Shown: positions 1 to 8,992, counted from the stretch's first letter. The stretch: 64,000 bases of DNA from Arcicella sp040387735 (GCA_040387735.1 JAZKDE010000027.1:1-64000); one strand, 5' to 3'. The notes: generated from the sequence alone by a model not told the origin. Made by a program: numbers and translations.

Positions 1-1
1 T

Positions 2-1765
2 AAAAAAGGCGACTTCAATAATCCCATTCACTTGCAGTCAAATCCAGATTCTGAAACGGGATTAAATTCGCTCGCCATTCAAGGATTATTCGTTGACCGA
101 GATAATAATGTGTGGATTGGTACGTGGGAAGCAGGTTTGAATGTCCATTATCGGAGACAAAATAAGTTTGCTCTTTATCGTCATAAAATCAATTCTACCC
201 AAAGCCTTCTGCGAGATAAAGTCAATTCTATTCTTTGCGAAGACAATAATTTGGTTTGGATTGGTACAAATAATGGCTTTTCACTTTTGGATAGACGAAC
301 CAATACATTTAAACATTTTGTAAATGACCCTTCAACTTCGGCTGTTCGTAACAATAACGACGTTAATTATTTGTACAAAGATAAAGATGGCGATTTGATT
401 GTTTTGACGTGGGGCGTTGGCTTGAAAATCCTGAAAAAAGGGAATAGTGGTTTTTCAACAACCTTTCGTTATGTTGTTGATGGTTATTCTCCGAATTTGA
501 CTTGTGTGTTAGATTCAAAAGTTACCAATAAAATGTGGGTTGGAACGCAAGATTTAGGCTTACTAACTTTTGATAAACAAACGGGAAAATATTCGCCTGT
601 TCAAGAACTTAATAAAAAGGGAATTTTATCGGAACGACACATTAATTCCATTTTAGAGGATAGTAATGGACTTTTATGGATTGGTTCTTTCAACAGTGGA
701 ATATTCACTTATGACCCTAAAACGCATAAAATAGAGCATTTTCAACAGTCTGACGAAGAAGGAAGTATTAAAGGAAATCACGTTTTTCAAATTTTTGAAG
801 ATTCACAAAAACGAATTTGGGTAGCCACTAATGGCGGAGGATTTTGTTTGTATCAGCCCAATACCCGTACTTTCAAAACTTGGACTATATTCGATGGTTT
901 GCCAAATAATACCGTAAAAGGTATTATGGAAGATAAGCATCATAATCTGTGGTTGGCGACTAATGAGGGGCTTTCTAACTTCATTATTCAGAGTAATTCT
1001 TTTAAAAATTATTCAAAAGCAGACGGTTTACAAGGCTCAGAATTTGTGATAAACTCATATTCTCAAAATAAAGCTGGTGAAATGTTTTTTGGTGGTACAG
1101 GCGGAATGAACGTTTTTCATCCTGATAGTTTGACTGAAAGTAACAGTGTGCCTCCCGTGTATATTACGGGGGTAAAACTTTTCAATAAACCCGTAAGTGT
1201 TGGACAAAAAGACTCTCCGTTGCAAGAAGATATTTTGGAAACAGAGGAAATGACTTTCAATGCAAATCAAAATGTATTTTCGATTGAATATACTGCTTTG
1301 GATTTTCAACAACTCAAAAATAATCAATACGCTTATATTTTGGAAGGTTTTGATCACGATTGGAATAATGTCGGGACGCAAAGAATTGCCAGTTATACTA
1401 ACCTAAACCCTGGTGAATACACGTTTTGGGTAAAAGCCAGTAATAATGATGGCGTTTGGAATAACCAAATGGCCACCATTAAAATCATTATTTTACCCCC
1501 TTGGTACAAAACATGGTGGGCATTTTGTTTCTATGCTATCATCATTATTGGAGGGATTTATGCTCTTCGTCGAGTGATTCAAGTGCGTGAACGATTTAGT
1601 TCTGACCTTAAATTGCAGGAAAGAGAAAAACAACAAATTCAAGAATTAGACCGACTCAAAACCAACTTTTTTACCAATATTTCGCACGAATTCAGAACGC
1701 CTTTGACGTTCAACGTAAGAGAGCCGAATCCATTTATCGAAATGCTAAACAGTTACAAAAACTAA
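2..1765 (+). CDS. Hybrid two-component sensor, N-terminal part (5' partial, frameshifted)
   Basis: The reading frame is open from the window edge, so the true start lies upstream; the TTG at 32 is not a convincing start. The visible part holds at least six two-component-regulator propeller repeats (VWIGT, MWVGT, LLWIGS and IWVAT motifs), then a Y_Y_Y domain around nt 1260-1490, one membrane helix (nt about 1510-1575) and the start of a HisKA domain with the phospho-His motif SHEFRTP. Just after RTPLTF the frame is lost and the ORF runs out in unrelated residues. The matching kinase, receiver and AraC parts continue in another frame from nt 1711. These proteins sense ligands, often glycans, in the periplasm and regulate neighbouring genes. 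The family call is firm; whether this copy works is uncertain. Confidence 0.85.
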   Translation, partial: KKGDFNNPIHLQSNPDSETGLNSLAIQGLFVDRDNNVWIGTWEAGLNVHYRRQNKFALYRHKINSTQSLLRDKVNSILCEDNNLVWIGTNNGFSLLDRRTNTFKHFVNDPSTSAVRNNNDVNYLYKDKDGDLIVLTWGVGLKILKKGNSGFSTTFRYVVDGYSPNLTCVLDSKVTNKMWVGTQDLGLLTFDKQTGKYSPVQELNKKGILSERHINSILEDSNGLLWIGSFNSGIFTYDPKTHKIEHFQQSDEEGSIKGNHVFQIFEDSQKRIWVATNGGGFCLYQPNTRTFKTWTIFDGLPNNTVKGIMEDKHHNLWLATNEGLSNFIIQSNSFKNYSKADGLQGSEFVINSYSQNKAGEMFFGGTGGMNVFHPDSLTESNSVPPVYITGVKLFNKPVSVGQKDSPLQEDILETEEMTFNANQNVFSIEYTALDFQQLKNNQYAYILEGFDHDWNNVGTQRIASYTNLNPGEYTFWVKASNNDGVWNNQMATIKIIILPPWYKTWWAFCFYAIIIIGGIYALRRVIQVRERFSSDLKLQEREKQQIQELDRLKTNFFTNISHEFRTPLTFNVREPNPFIEMLNSYKN

Positions 1766-1776
1766 TTAATCAATTA

Positions 1777-3168
1777 TTGGATTTGTCGAAATTGGAAGCA
1801 GGCAGACTTTCTCCCGAAATTACGCAAAGCGACTTGGTTGAATTTGTTGAAAAAATAACACAGACTTTCCAAGATTTAGCGGTTCATAAAAATATTTCGC
1901 TCAATTTTACTTCGCCCCAAAGCCAATTAATGGCCTATTTTGATGGTGATATTGTCGAAAAAATCGTTACAAATTTACTTTCAAATGCCTTTAAATTTTC
2001 GAAAGAAGAGGGGGCAATTGATGTGTTTGTTTCGGTAAATCCCGCTGATAACGAGAAAGTTATCATTAAAGTAAGTGATAGTGGTATTGGTATTGCAACG
2101 CAATATTTGAGCAATATTTTCAATCGTTTTTACCAAGTTCAAGATTCTAATCAACCGCAAGTAATTGGTACGGGTGTTGGTTTGGCTTTATGTAAAGAAT
2201 TAGTAGAATTGCACCGAGGAGAAATTTTAGTGAGTAGTAGAGTTGGTCACGGAACTACATTTTCGGTTCATTTACCTATTTCCAAAAAAGCCTTTAATAT
2301 TCAATGGATTCGAGAAAATATCACGATTAATCCCGAGCAGGATTTATCGTTCAAAAATGTTCACCAAACGTCTAAGAATCAAGAATTATCCCAAACTTCC
2401 GCCGATGCTTCGATATTATTAATTGCTGAAGATAATGAAGATTTACGGGCGTATATCAAGGATATTTTTATCGAAAACTTTCAAATTATTGAAGCAAGTA
2501 ACGGAAAAGAAGCCTTAATGCTGGCTCAACAAAACTTGCCTGATTTGATAATTTCCGACTGGATGATGCCACTAATGACTGGCGTTGAACTTTGCGAAAA
2601 TGTGAAAACGAATCCGAAAACGAGTCATATTCCTGTGGTGATTTTGACTTCAAGAAATAGCAATGAAAGTAAACAAACGGGTTTGGAAACGGGAGCGGAT
2701 GACTATATTACCAAGCCATTTAATGCTAACTTATTGGAGATTCGGGTAAAAAATATCTTAGAAAATCGGAAGAAATTAAGGGAATTATTCAGTAAATCGG
2801 CAAAATTAAAACCGAAAGATATTACGCTTAATTCGTCAGATGAGCATTTTTTAGAGCGTGCTATCAAAATTATTGAAGAGAATATTGGCAATACATCGCT
2901 TGATATTCAGTTTTTAGAAGAAGAATTAAAAATGAGTAATATGCAGCTTTACAGAAAACTGAAAAGTTTAACAAATCTTTCGGGTAATGAATTTATTAAA
3001 AATATTCGTTTGAAAAAAGCTGCTCAATTACTTGAAACTGAGAATTATAGCGTTTCCGAAATTGCTTATAAAGTTGGGTTCAATGATCCCTCTTATTTCG
3101 CCAGAATATTCAAAAAAGAATACGGAAAAGCTCCTTCCGAATACGTGGAAAAGACTTTTGGCGTTTGA
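1777..3168 (+). CDS. Hybrid two-component sensor, C-terminal part (kinase, receiver, AraC HTH)
   Basis: This is the continuation of the preceding ORF in a different frame. The frame is open back to nt 1711, where QRKRAES then AKQLQKLINQLLDLSKLEAG match the second helix of a HisKA domain, so the coding part starts before the TTG at 1777. Then follow a HATPase_c domain (nt about 1920-2280; NLLSNAFKFS, DSGIGI and GTGVGLAL boxes), a receiver domain (nt about 2415-2770; phospho-Asp in ISDWMMP, Lys in ITKPF) and an AraC-type HTH (nt about 2840-3160; VGFNDPSYFARIFKKEYG). About 40-50 residues between the two HisKA helices seem to be missing together with the frameshift. It may be a real deletion (pseudogene) or an assembly error. 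Confidence 0.85.
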   Translation: MDLSKLEAGRLSPEITQSDLVEFVEKITQTFQDLAVHKNISLNFTSPQSQLMAYFDGDIVEKIVTNLLSNAFKFSKEEGAIDVFVSVNPADNEKVIIKVSDSGIGIATQYLSNIFNRFYQVQDSNQPQVIGTGVGLALCKELVELHRGEILVSSRVGHGTTFSVHLPISKKAFNIQWIRENITINPEQDLSFKNVHQTSKNQELSQTSADASILLIAEDNEDLRAYIKDIFIENFQIIEASNGKEALMLAQQNLPDLIISDWMMPLMTGVELCENVKTNPKTSHIPVVILTSRNSNESKQTGLETGADDYITKPFNANLLEIRVKNILENRKKLRELFSKSAKLKPKDITLNSSDEHFLERAIKIIEENIGNTSLDIQFLEEELKMSNMQLYRKLKSLTNLSGNEFIKNIRLKKAAQLLETENYSVSEIAYKVGFNDPSYFARIFKKEYGKAPSEYVEKTFGV

Positions 3169-3208
3169 GTAAATAAATAAGATAATTAACATCATAACTT
3201 ACAAAATT

Positions 3209-3940
3209 TTGAAAAAAACAATTCTTATCATCGCTTTAAGTTTTCAATTTATATTACCCAGTATAGGGCAAAATCACGATCATGATTCTACTTTTCGAAA
3301 AGCACCTTTGACGCATTATATTGCTCCCTTAGTTTTGATTGGTGGAGGATTAGTACTTAATAATCAAACTATTAAAAATAAACAAATCACTTTTCATAAC
3401 GAGAATTTCAAAGATTTTCACAGTACTTTAGATGATTATATTCAATTTGCCCCCCACGCTGCGGTGTTCGGTTTAGATTGGATTGGCGTAAAAAGTAAGC
3501 ACGGTTTTACAGACAAAGTAGGTTTAATGTTTGTGGGAGGAGTGATTACTTTGGGAGTAGTTACTGTTTTGAAAGATGCAACTCATCAACTTCGTCCCGA
3601 TGGTTCTACGGAGAATTCTTTCCCTTCTGGCCATACGGCAAATGCCTTTTTTGGGGCAACTATATTGGCAGAAGAATATGCCGACCAAAGTATTTTATAC
3701 ACAATTGGAGGGTATTCCGTGGCAACGGCAACGGGTGTTCTTAGAGTTTTAAATAATCGCCATTGGGCATCAGATGTGTTGGTAGGAGCGGGAGTTGGGA
3801 TTATTTCTGGAAAGTTAGCCTATATTATTTATCCTTGGCTGAAAAAGGCAATCGGTAGAAAAGAGAAAAATAGTAACATCAGTTTTGTGCCGATGTACGA
3901 TGGGAGAACGATGGGTGGAAATCTAATAGTGGGATTTTAG
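3209..3940 (+). CDS. PAP2 superfamily phosphatase
   Basis: This 243-aa protein has a signal-like N-terminus (residues 1-20, ending IGQ) and the three PAP2 phosphatase motifs: K-x6-RP in KDATHQLRPDG, PSGH in SFPSGHTA, and RxxxxxHxxxD in RVLNNRHWASD. The motifs place the active site outside the cytoplasm, where such enzymes dephosphorylate lipid phosphates such as phosphatidic acid or undecaprenyl pyrophosphate. The start is a TTG 40 bp after the sensor gene; no in-frame ATG lies between. Hydrophobic stretches around residues 30-50, 100-120 and 150-210 suggest membrane association. It is followed by a strong bidirectional terminator. The substrate cannot be told from the sequence. Confidence 0.9.
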   Translation: MKKTILIIALSFQFILPSIGQNHDHDSTFRKAPLTHYIAPLVLIGGGLVLNNQTIKNKQITFHNENFKDFHSTLDDYIQFAPHAAVFGLDWIGVKSKHGFTDKVGLMFVGGVITLGVVTVLKDATHQLRPDGSTENSFPSGHTANAFFGATILAEEYADQSILYTIGGYSVATATGVLRVLNNRHWASDVLVGAGVGIISGKLAYIIYPWLKKAIGRKEKNSNISFVPMYDGRTMGGNLIVGF

Positions 3941-3958
3941 AATACTATCAATGAATAC

Positions 3959-3994
3959 AAAAAAGCCGATTAGGGGTTCCTAATCGGCTTTTTT
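3959..3994. terminator. Bidirectional Rho-independent terminator
   Basis: A perfect 16-bp stem (AAAAAAGCCGATTAGG and its complement) closes a 4-nt loop and has A/T runs on both sides. It sits between the convergent PAP2 and S1/P1 genes and can serve both strands. Confidence 0.9.
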
Positions 3995-3997
3995 GTA

Positions 3998-4999
3998 TTA
4001 TTCCTCGCTTTTCCCTTTACGTGACTGCAACAAACCTTTAGTAATCAGTTCGTTATTCTTCCAAGCTTTCTTTTCTATTTTTAATTTCGCTTTGTCGTCA
4101 TCGTTAATGGTTTGTAAATCAGATAAATCTGGACAGCCAGCATCTACCCAAGCCGTAAACCAAAAATCCGAAACGGTATTGGTTGCTTCCAATAAACGAC
4201 TATTGACTGTGTTTCCTAATTTTTCAGCGTAAGCCTTCGCAAATTCCCCCGAGTAATTTTTACGCATTGCACCAAATCGTTCCGAACGTTTAAATTTTCG
4301 CTCGTCTGTAAAACCTTCCGAGGCCTTTATTTCGTCCGCAAGAACTCTATCCAACATCGCTTTAGATTCTCTAACTTTCACCCAAATCGTGGCCAAAGGG
4401 TCTTTAATGTATTTTGCTTTATGCTTTTGATGAAGGTTATAGCTTTCAATGTTCATTTCTGGAACAGTACTTTCCCAAAGCGAATGAAGTCCTCGTTGAT
4501 TACTCAATTGCCCATCATAATTAATCGTTGTGTGTAAAGGAACGTGAGCATCCGCAATGTAATGTCCCAAATCAGCAGAATAATACAAAATGCTGTCTTT
4601 TAGTTTATTACGAAAGGCATTGGTTAATTTTGTCTGCAATTTCATCACTTCCCAAGTAACCGTTCCGTATTTTTTGAGAGTATCGGCTGAATATTTTTTT
4701 ACGGCATCGTCCCATTTTTGTGGCATTGAATCCAAAGAATTTTTACCAAAAATTGGGGCATCAATATCAATAAAATGCTTGGTAGCTTCCGACGGGTCAT
4801 CTTTACGTCTAACATCTGGTCGAACGGAATTATAAATCAAATAATCTGAATTTTTGAAGAAAAAGATTTGAAGTTTTTTGGGAAGCGAATAAATAGCAAG
4901 TTGATGAATGGTTTTATGGGCAAGAAATCCCCAAGAGCAACATCCAAAAATAAGAATAATAGCGGTTAACTTTAAAAAAAACGGATTTGAATATTTCAT
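3998..4999 (-). CDS. S1/P1-type nuclease / zinc-dependent phospholipase C family protein
   Basis: The protein is 333 aa from the ATG at 4999; the frame is open 25 codons further up, but MKYSNPFFLKLTAIILIFG is a typical signal peptide and marks the start. The mature protein would begin at the Trp of SWGFLAHKTIHQLA, which matches the zinc-binding N-terminal Trp of the family. Further metal ligands appear as DVRRKDD, ATKHFIDID, and HYIADAHVPLHTT with nearby HSLWE. These trinuclear-zinc enzymes cleave single-stranded nucleic acids or phospholipids outside the cytoplasm. Which of the two this enzyme uses cannot be told. It ends 4 bp from the shared terminator. Confidence 0.85.
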   Translation of the reverse strand: MKYSNPFFLKLTAIILIFGCCSWGFLAHKTIHQLAIYSLPKKLQIFFFKNSDYLIYNSVRPDVRRKDDPSEATKHFIDIDAPIFGKNSLDSMPQKWDDAVKKYSADTLKKYGTVTWEVMKLQTKLTNAFRNKLKDSILYYSADLGHYIADAHVPLHTTINYDGQLSNQRGLHSLWESTVPEMNIESYNLHQKHKAKYIKDPLATIWVKVRESKAMLDRVLADEIKASEGFTDERKFKRSERFGAMRKNYSGEFAKAYAEKLGNTVNSRLLEATNTVSDFWFTAWVDAGCPDLSDLQTINDDDKAKLKIEKKAWKNNELITKGLLQSRKGKSEE

Positions 5000-5057
5000 A
5001 TTACAGTTGTGGTTGTATTTTAAATATTGTTTATGTGTGTTGATGAAAATATAATTA

Positions 5058-5522
5058 TTAAAGGGATAATTCAAAGTAAACTACTGTTTCTAAGGGATTG
5101 AAAACGTATGGTTTTGTTTCTGTAAAACCCATTGAACGGTACATTTTTACGGCTTCTTTCAAAGTAGATAATGTGTCTAATTTCATGGTTTTGTAACCAG
5201 CATTTTTGGCAAATTGTATTAGTTCTTCGACCAATAGTTTTCCTATTTTCTTGCCTCTCGCAATGGGTTTTACGTATAAGCGTTTCATTTCACACACGCC
5301 ATTAGCAATGGGTTTCAAAGCGACACAGCCTTGAACTTCATTAGCTTCTTTCGCTAAAATAATACAGCCTTTGGGGGGAGTATAAACTTCATGGAGCATT
5401 TGCAATTCTTTTTCAAAACCCTGAAAACACAAATCTACTTGCAAAAAATCAGCGTATTCAAGAAAGATACTTCTTACTTCTTCTAATTCTTCGGGTTGGT
5501 ATTTTACGTAATGTAATTGCAT
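5058..5522 (-). CDS. GNAT family N-acetyltransferase
   Basis: A 154-aa single-domain GNAT enzyme. The core acetyl-CoA-binding motif A is visible as MKRLYVKPIARGKKIGKLLV (residues about 79-98, with the RxxGxG/A-type loop), and motif B as AVKMYRSMGFTE (residues about 128-139). Such enzymes move an acetyl group from acetyl-CoA to an amine; the acceptor is unknown. The gene lies 58 bp upstream of the S1/P1 gene on the same strand and may be cotranscribed with it. It is divergent from the ferritin-like gene. Confidence 0.9.
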   Translation of the reverse strand: MQLHYVKYQPEELEEVRSIFLEYADFLQVDLCFQGFEKELQMLHEVYTPPKGCIILAKEANEVQGCVALKPIANGVCEMKRLYVKPIARGKKIGKLLVEELIQFAKNAGYKTMKLDTLSTLKEAVKMYRSMGFTETKPYVFNPLETVVYFELSL

Positions 5523-5592
5523 AATCTAAATAATATTTTTGAATATTCAAAGATTGGAAATCTCTTTCAAAAACATAGAATTACTTTTGAGT

Positions 5593-6213
5593 ATGAATTT
5601 ACAAGAAATATTTCAAAACATCATTGCGGATGATTCGCTCCATGCTCAATTTTTAAATACATTGTCGCTCATGGAAAATACTGGAGCCAGAAAAATATCG
5701 GCTTCTGAACATAAAACGAAGGTATCGTACCTCATTCTTAAACACGCTTGTGAAGAAGCCAGACACGCTTTTTACTTGAAAAAGCAGATTCAAAAAGTAG
5801 CTGATTTGGATGATTTTCCAACTTATGAAAATGCTTATCTTTTAGCTCCTTTTGCCAGTTATACTTATTTGCACAGTCTTGATATTCAGGTTTGTAGGTA
5901 TCTTAAACAAACGTTGAAACTATCAGGTGAGGATTTAAAATACGCCGCTTATTTATTGGTAACTTATTCAATCGAAGTTCGTGCGGATGAACTCTATCCA
6001 ATTTACCAAGATGCTCTTGACGAAGCAAAATCAAAAGTGAATGTGAAGTCAATTATTGTGGAAGAAGAAGGGCATTTGGCAGAGATGATTACGCAGCTAA
6101 AAACCTTCTCGGAAGACTGGCAGAACCATGCAGAAAAAGCCTGTGAAATTGAAAAAACGCTTTTCGATAAATGGACTATTGGATTGGCTGAAGAGTTACA
6201 GAGAAAAGGGTAA
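5593..6213 (+). CDS. Ferritin-like diiron protein of unknown function
   Basis: An all-helical protein of 206 aa from the ATG at 5593; a TTG at 5539 would add 18 residues. Two ExxxH-type metal motifs, EEARHAFYLKK and VEEEGHLAEM, are about 100 residues apart, and an IEVRADELYP segment lies between them. This pattern is typical of ferritin-like four-helix diiron carboxylate proteins. It suggests a diiron oxidase or oxygenase, or an iron-dependent stress protein. No closer family is recognised, and the divergent GNAT gene gives no clue. Confidence 0.65.
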   Translation: MNLQEIFQNIIADDSLHAQFLNTLSLMENTGARKISASEHKTKVSYLILKHACEEARHAFYLKKQIQKVADLDDFPTYENAYLLAPFASYTYLHSLDIQVCRYLKQTLKLSGEDLKYAAYLLVTYSIEVRADELYPIYQDALDEAKSKVNVKSIIVEEEGHLAEMITQLKTFSEDWQNHAEKACEIEKTLFDKWTIGLAEELQRKG

Positions 6214-6237
6214 TGAAAAAGTAAAAAAAGATAAAAA

Positions 6238-6353
6238 AATAAGGGTAAAAGATGGAAAAGATAAAATGTTAAGATGCAGATAAAAATTGTAGTGTGACGA
6301 AAAGATTAAGAAAAAGATATTCTTGGTTACCTCTTTCCATTTTAACCTTATTT
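6238..6353. repeat. Imperfect inverted repeat upstream of grpE
   Basis: The left arm 6238-6260 and the right arm 6332-6353 are near reverse complements (AATAAGGGTAAAAGATGGA against AATAAGGTTAAAATGGA). Each arm has internal repeated purine-rich words (GGTAAAAGAT, GGAAAAGAT). It belongs to the class of word-built inverted repeats described in the findings. No coding signal is seen in this gap. Confidence 0.5.
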
Positions 6354-6386
6354 ACCTTTCTTTCCTCAATACTGCCAACTAATCTG

Positions 6387-6418
6387 TAAGTTTGTAGTAA
6401 AAACTGTCAATCTGACAG
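6387..6418 (+). promoter_or_regulatory. grpE promoter -7 box with inverted repeat at the expected start site
   Basis: TAAGTTTG at 6387-6394 fits the Bacteroidota -7 consensus TAnnTTTG; no clear -33 TTG is seen. A perfect inverted repeat CTGTCA-ATC-TGACAG (6404-6418) covers or follows the expected transcription start, 11 bp before the grpE ATG. Its place suggests an operator or a 5'-UTR element for heat-shock control. Confidence 0.5.
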
Positions 6419-6428
6419 ATAAATAGAA

Positions 6429-7034
6429 ATGGCAAAACTTTTGAACATAATAGACAAGTACAAAAACAAAGCGAAAAGTGCATTGAAAATGGAAAATAAA
6501 GACGAATTAACCGTAGAGGAACAAATAATCAATCAAGAAACTGACAATGTTTCAGAAAATACGATAGAAATACCGACAGAACCAGTTCCAGAGTTGTCAG
6601 AAACAGAAAAATTACAAGCTGAATTATATGAATTGAAAGATAAATATTTACGTCTTTATTCAGATTTTGATAATTTCCGTAAGCGTACAGCTAAGGAAAA
6701 GTTAGAAATGATTCATTCTGCTTCAGAAAAAGTAATTGTGGATATTTTGCCCGTTCTTGACGATATCGAAAGAGCTACTGCAAATGCTAAAGAAGGCGAA
6801 ATATCAGAAGGTATTCACTTGATTTTTAATAAATTAAGTAATACGTTGACTTCAAAAGGCTTAAAGCCAATGAATGCTAGAGGAGAGGTTTTTAACGCTG
6901 ATTTACACGAAGCGATTACTCAATTTCCCGCTCCAACGGAGAAAGAAAAAGGAAAAGTCTTTGACGTAGTTGAAAATGGATATTATTTGAATGACAAAGT
7001 GATTCGCTTTGCTAAAGTAGTAGTAGCAAGTTAG
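6429..7034 (+). CDS. grpE: Nucleotide exchange factor GrpE
   Basis: A 201-aa GrpE with an acidic, poorly conserved N-terminal tail (residues 1-60), a long coiled-coil region (residues about 62-110, including YSDFDNFRKRTAKEK) and a C-terminal beta-wing domain (residues about 140-200, NADLHEAITQFP and VVENGYYLNDKVIRFAKV). GrpE releases ADP from DnaK and so sets the pace of the DnaK-DnaJ chaperone cycle in the cytoplasm. dnaJ follows 88 bp downstream on the same strand, which supports the call; dnaK is not in the window. The length is normal for the family. Confidence 0.97.
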   Translation: MAKLLNIIDKYKNKAKSALKMENKDELTVEEQIINQETDNVSENTIEIPTEPVPELSETEKLQAELYELKDKYLRLYSDFDNFRKRTAKEKLEMIHSASEKVIVDILPVLDDIERATANAKEGEISEGIHLIFNKLSNTLTSKGLKPMNARGEVFNADLHEAITQFPAPTEKEKGKVFDVVENGYYLNDKVIRFAKVVVAS

Positions 7035-7036
7035 TT

Positions 7037-7116
7037 ATTAGAGAACAGATTATAGATAACAGATTGAGAGGGTATTTTTAGAGAATTAATCATTCTCTAA
7101 TCTCTATTCTCTAAAT
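7037..7116. repeat. Imperfect inverted repeat between grpE and dnaJ
   Basis: Left arm 7037-7070 and right arm 7091-7116 are imperfect reverse complements made of AGAGAAYAGATTA-like words. The hairpin fills nearly the whole grpE-dnaJ spacer, so the RNA could affect read-through or message processing. Confidence 0.5.
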
Positions 7117-7122
7117 AATTTT

Positions 7123-8286
7123 ATGGCAAAAAGAGATTATTACGAAGTATTAGAGGTTACAAAATCTGCTTCAGAAGAAGAAATAAAGAAGGCTTATCGT
7201 AAGATGGCCATTAAATATCACCCTGACAAAAATCCGGGAGACAAACCCGCTGAGGAAAAGTTTAAAGAAGCTGCCGAAGCGTATGAGGTACTTTCTGATG
7301 CAAAGAAGAAAGCACAATATGACCGTTTTGGACACGCTGGTATGGGCGGTGCCGCAGGTGGCGGTGGCTACGGTGGTCAGGGGATGAACATGGATGATAT
7401 TTTCAGTCAATTTGGCAATATCTTCGGTGATGAAAGTCCATTCGGTAGTTTCTTCGGTGGTGGTGGCGGCGGAGGTCAGCAACAACGTAGAATGAGAAAA
7501 GGCTCTGACCTGAGAATTAAACTCAAATTAAATCTTGAGGAAGTTGCCAATGGCGTTGAGAAAAAAATTAAAGTAAAACGTCACGTAACCTGTAAGTCTT
7601 GTAGTGGAAATGGTGCTAAAAATGGTACTGAATTGTCCACTTGTCAAACTTGTGGTGGGGCCGGACAAGTTCGTAGAGTTCAACAGACGATGTTGGGACA
7701 AATGGTGACAACTTCACCTTGTCCGACTTGTAATGGCGAAGGCAAACAAATCAAAACTCGCTGTGAGGCTTGTTTTGGTGAAGGACGTGTATTGGAAGAA
7801 GAAATTATCCCAATCAAAATTCCTGCTGGTGTTGCCGATAGTATGCAATTGTCAATGTCTGGAAAAGGTAATGTTCCACCACGTGGAGGTGTTGCGGGTG
7901 ACTTGTTGATTGTCATCGAAGAAGAACCAGATGAGGTGTTGCATCGAGACGGAACAAATGTAATTTATGACCTTCATTTAAACTTTGCGGATGCTGCTTT
8001 AGGAACAACCGTTGAAGTACCAACTATTGGAGGGAAAGCTCGAATTACCATTGAAGCGGGTACGCAATCGGGTAAAATTTTACGTTTGAAAGGAAAAGGT
8101 ATTAAGGAATTGAACGGTTATGGCGTAGGTGATGAGCTTATTCACGTAAACCTTTGGACTCCAAAAAGTTTGACGAAGGAAGAAACGGAAATGTTGGAAA
8201 AAATGCGAGATTTGCCAAATTTCCATCCAAAACCAAACAAGAATGACAAGAACTTCTTTGAGAAAATGAAAGACTTTTTCAATTAG
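7123..8286 (+). CDS. dnaJ: Chaperone protein DnaJ
   Basis: A full-length 387-aa class I J-protein. The J domain (residues 2-70) has the HPD motif in KYHPDKNPG, which stimulates DnaK's ATPase. A Gly/Phe-rich linker follows (residues about 74-125, GYGGQGMN, FGGGGGGGQ). Then come four CxxCxGxG zinc-binding repeats (CKSCSGNG, CQTCGGAG, CPTCNGEG, CEACFGEG; residues about 160-230) and two C-terminal substrate-binding domains. It works with DnaK and GrpE in folding and heat-shock recovery. It lies directly downstream of grpE and is followed by a strong terminator. Confidence 0.98.
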   Translation: MAKRDYYEVLEVTKSASEEEIKKAYRKMAIKYHPDKNPGDKPAEEKFKEAAEAYEVLSDAKKKAQYDRFGHAGMGGAAGGGGYGGQGMNMDDIFSQFGNIFGDESPFGSFFGGGGGGGQQQRRMRKGSDLRIKLKLNLEEVANGVEKKIKVKRHVTCKSCSGNGAKNGTELSTCQTCGGAGQVRRVQQTMLGQMVTTSPCPTCNGEGKQIKTRCEACFGEGRVLEEEIIPIKIPAGVADSMQLSMSGKGNVPPRGGVAGDLLIVIEEEPDEVLHRDGTNVIYDLHLNFADAALGTTVEVPTIGGKARITIEAGTQSGKILRLKGKGIKELNGYGVGDELIHVNLWTPKSLTKEETEMLEKMRDLPNFHPKPNKNDKNFFEKMKDFFN

Positions 8287-8315
8287 AATAATGTGTCACA
8301 TAAAATGATAAATTT

Positions 8316-8352
8316 CAAAATGCCCTCGACTAATTTAGTTGAGGGCATTTTG
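8316..8352. terminator. Terminator after dnaJ
   Basis: An 18-bp stem with a single G-U pair (CAAAATGCCCTCGACTAA and its partner) and a very short loop is followed by TTTT. It closes the grpE-dnaJ unit. Confidence 0.85.
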
Positions 8353-8442
8353 TTTTAATTCTTCAATCAAATTGAAACTAACTGCTTTATTTTGCGTTAT
8401 GTATTTGGAAAACACAATGTCCAATTCAAATCCATTTACAAA

Positions 8443-8964
8443 ATGAAAAAATTACTTTTATTAGCAACTTTTGCCCTTACTGCTTTTATTAGCAATGCTC
8501 AGCATGACATGAGCAAAGACAAAGCTAAAATGCCTTCGCCTCCAGCAACTGCTTCGGCAACGATTGGTGGAACAACCTTAACAATTGATTATCACCAACC
8601 AGCCGTAAAAGGACGTAACGTATGGGCGGGTGATCTTGCTCCTTACGGAAAAGTTTGGCGTACTGGTGCCAATGACGCTACGACTTTTGAAGTAAGTAAA
8701 GATGTAACCATTAACGGAAAAGCCTTAAAAGCGGGGAAATACGCACTTTTTACAATTCCTGGAGAAAAAGAATGGACGATTATTTTCAACAAGACTTCAA
8801 AGCAATGGGGAGCTTATTCTTATAAAGAAGCTGACGATGTTTTGAGAGTAACTGCTAAACCAGAAGCTAATGAAATGATGGAACGTTTTACGATCAATGC
8901 TGAAAATTCTGGAAAAGTTACCTTGGCTTGGGATAAAATTAAAGTGCCTTTTACTGTTAAGTAA
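8443..8964 (+). CDS. DUF2911 secreted protein
   Basis: The protein is 173 aa from the ATG at 8443; the frame opens 17 codons earlier, but MKKLLLLATFALTAFISNAQ is a clear signal peptide. The rest matches DUF2911: TIDYHQPAVKGRNVWAGDL, PYGKVWRTGAND and KAGKYALFTIPG. DUF2911 proteins are common in Bacteroidota and thought to lie in the periplasm or envelope; no biochemical role is known to me. It forms its own unit, with a terminator on each side. Confidence 0.85.
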   Translation: MKKLLLLATFALTAFISNAQHDMSKDKAKMPSPPATASATIGGTTLTIDYHQPAVKGRNVWAGDLAPYGKVWRTGANDATTFEVSKDVTINGKALKAGKYALFTIPGEKEWTIIFNKTSKQWGAYSYKEADDVLRVTAKPEANEMMERFTINAENSGKVTLAWDKIKVPFTVK

Positions 8965-8992
8965 TTGCCTGTAAATCAATATATTACTTTAG

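Noticed and set aside
3993..4232. Plus-strand ORF inside the S1/P1 gene
   Set aside because: It overlaps a well conserved gene, has no motif and starts in the terminator tail.
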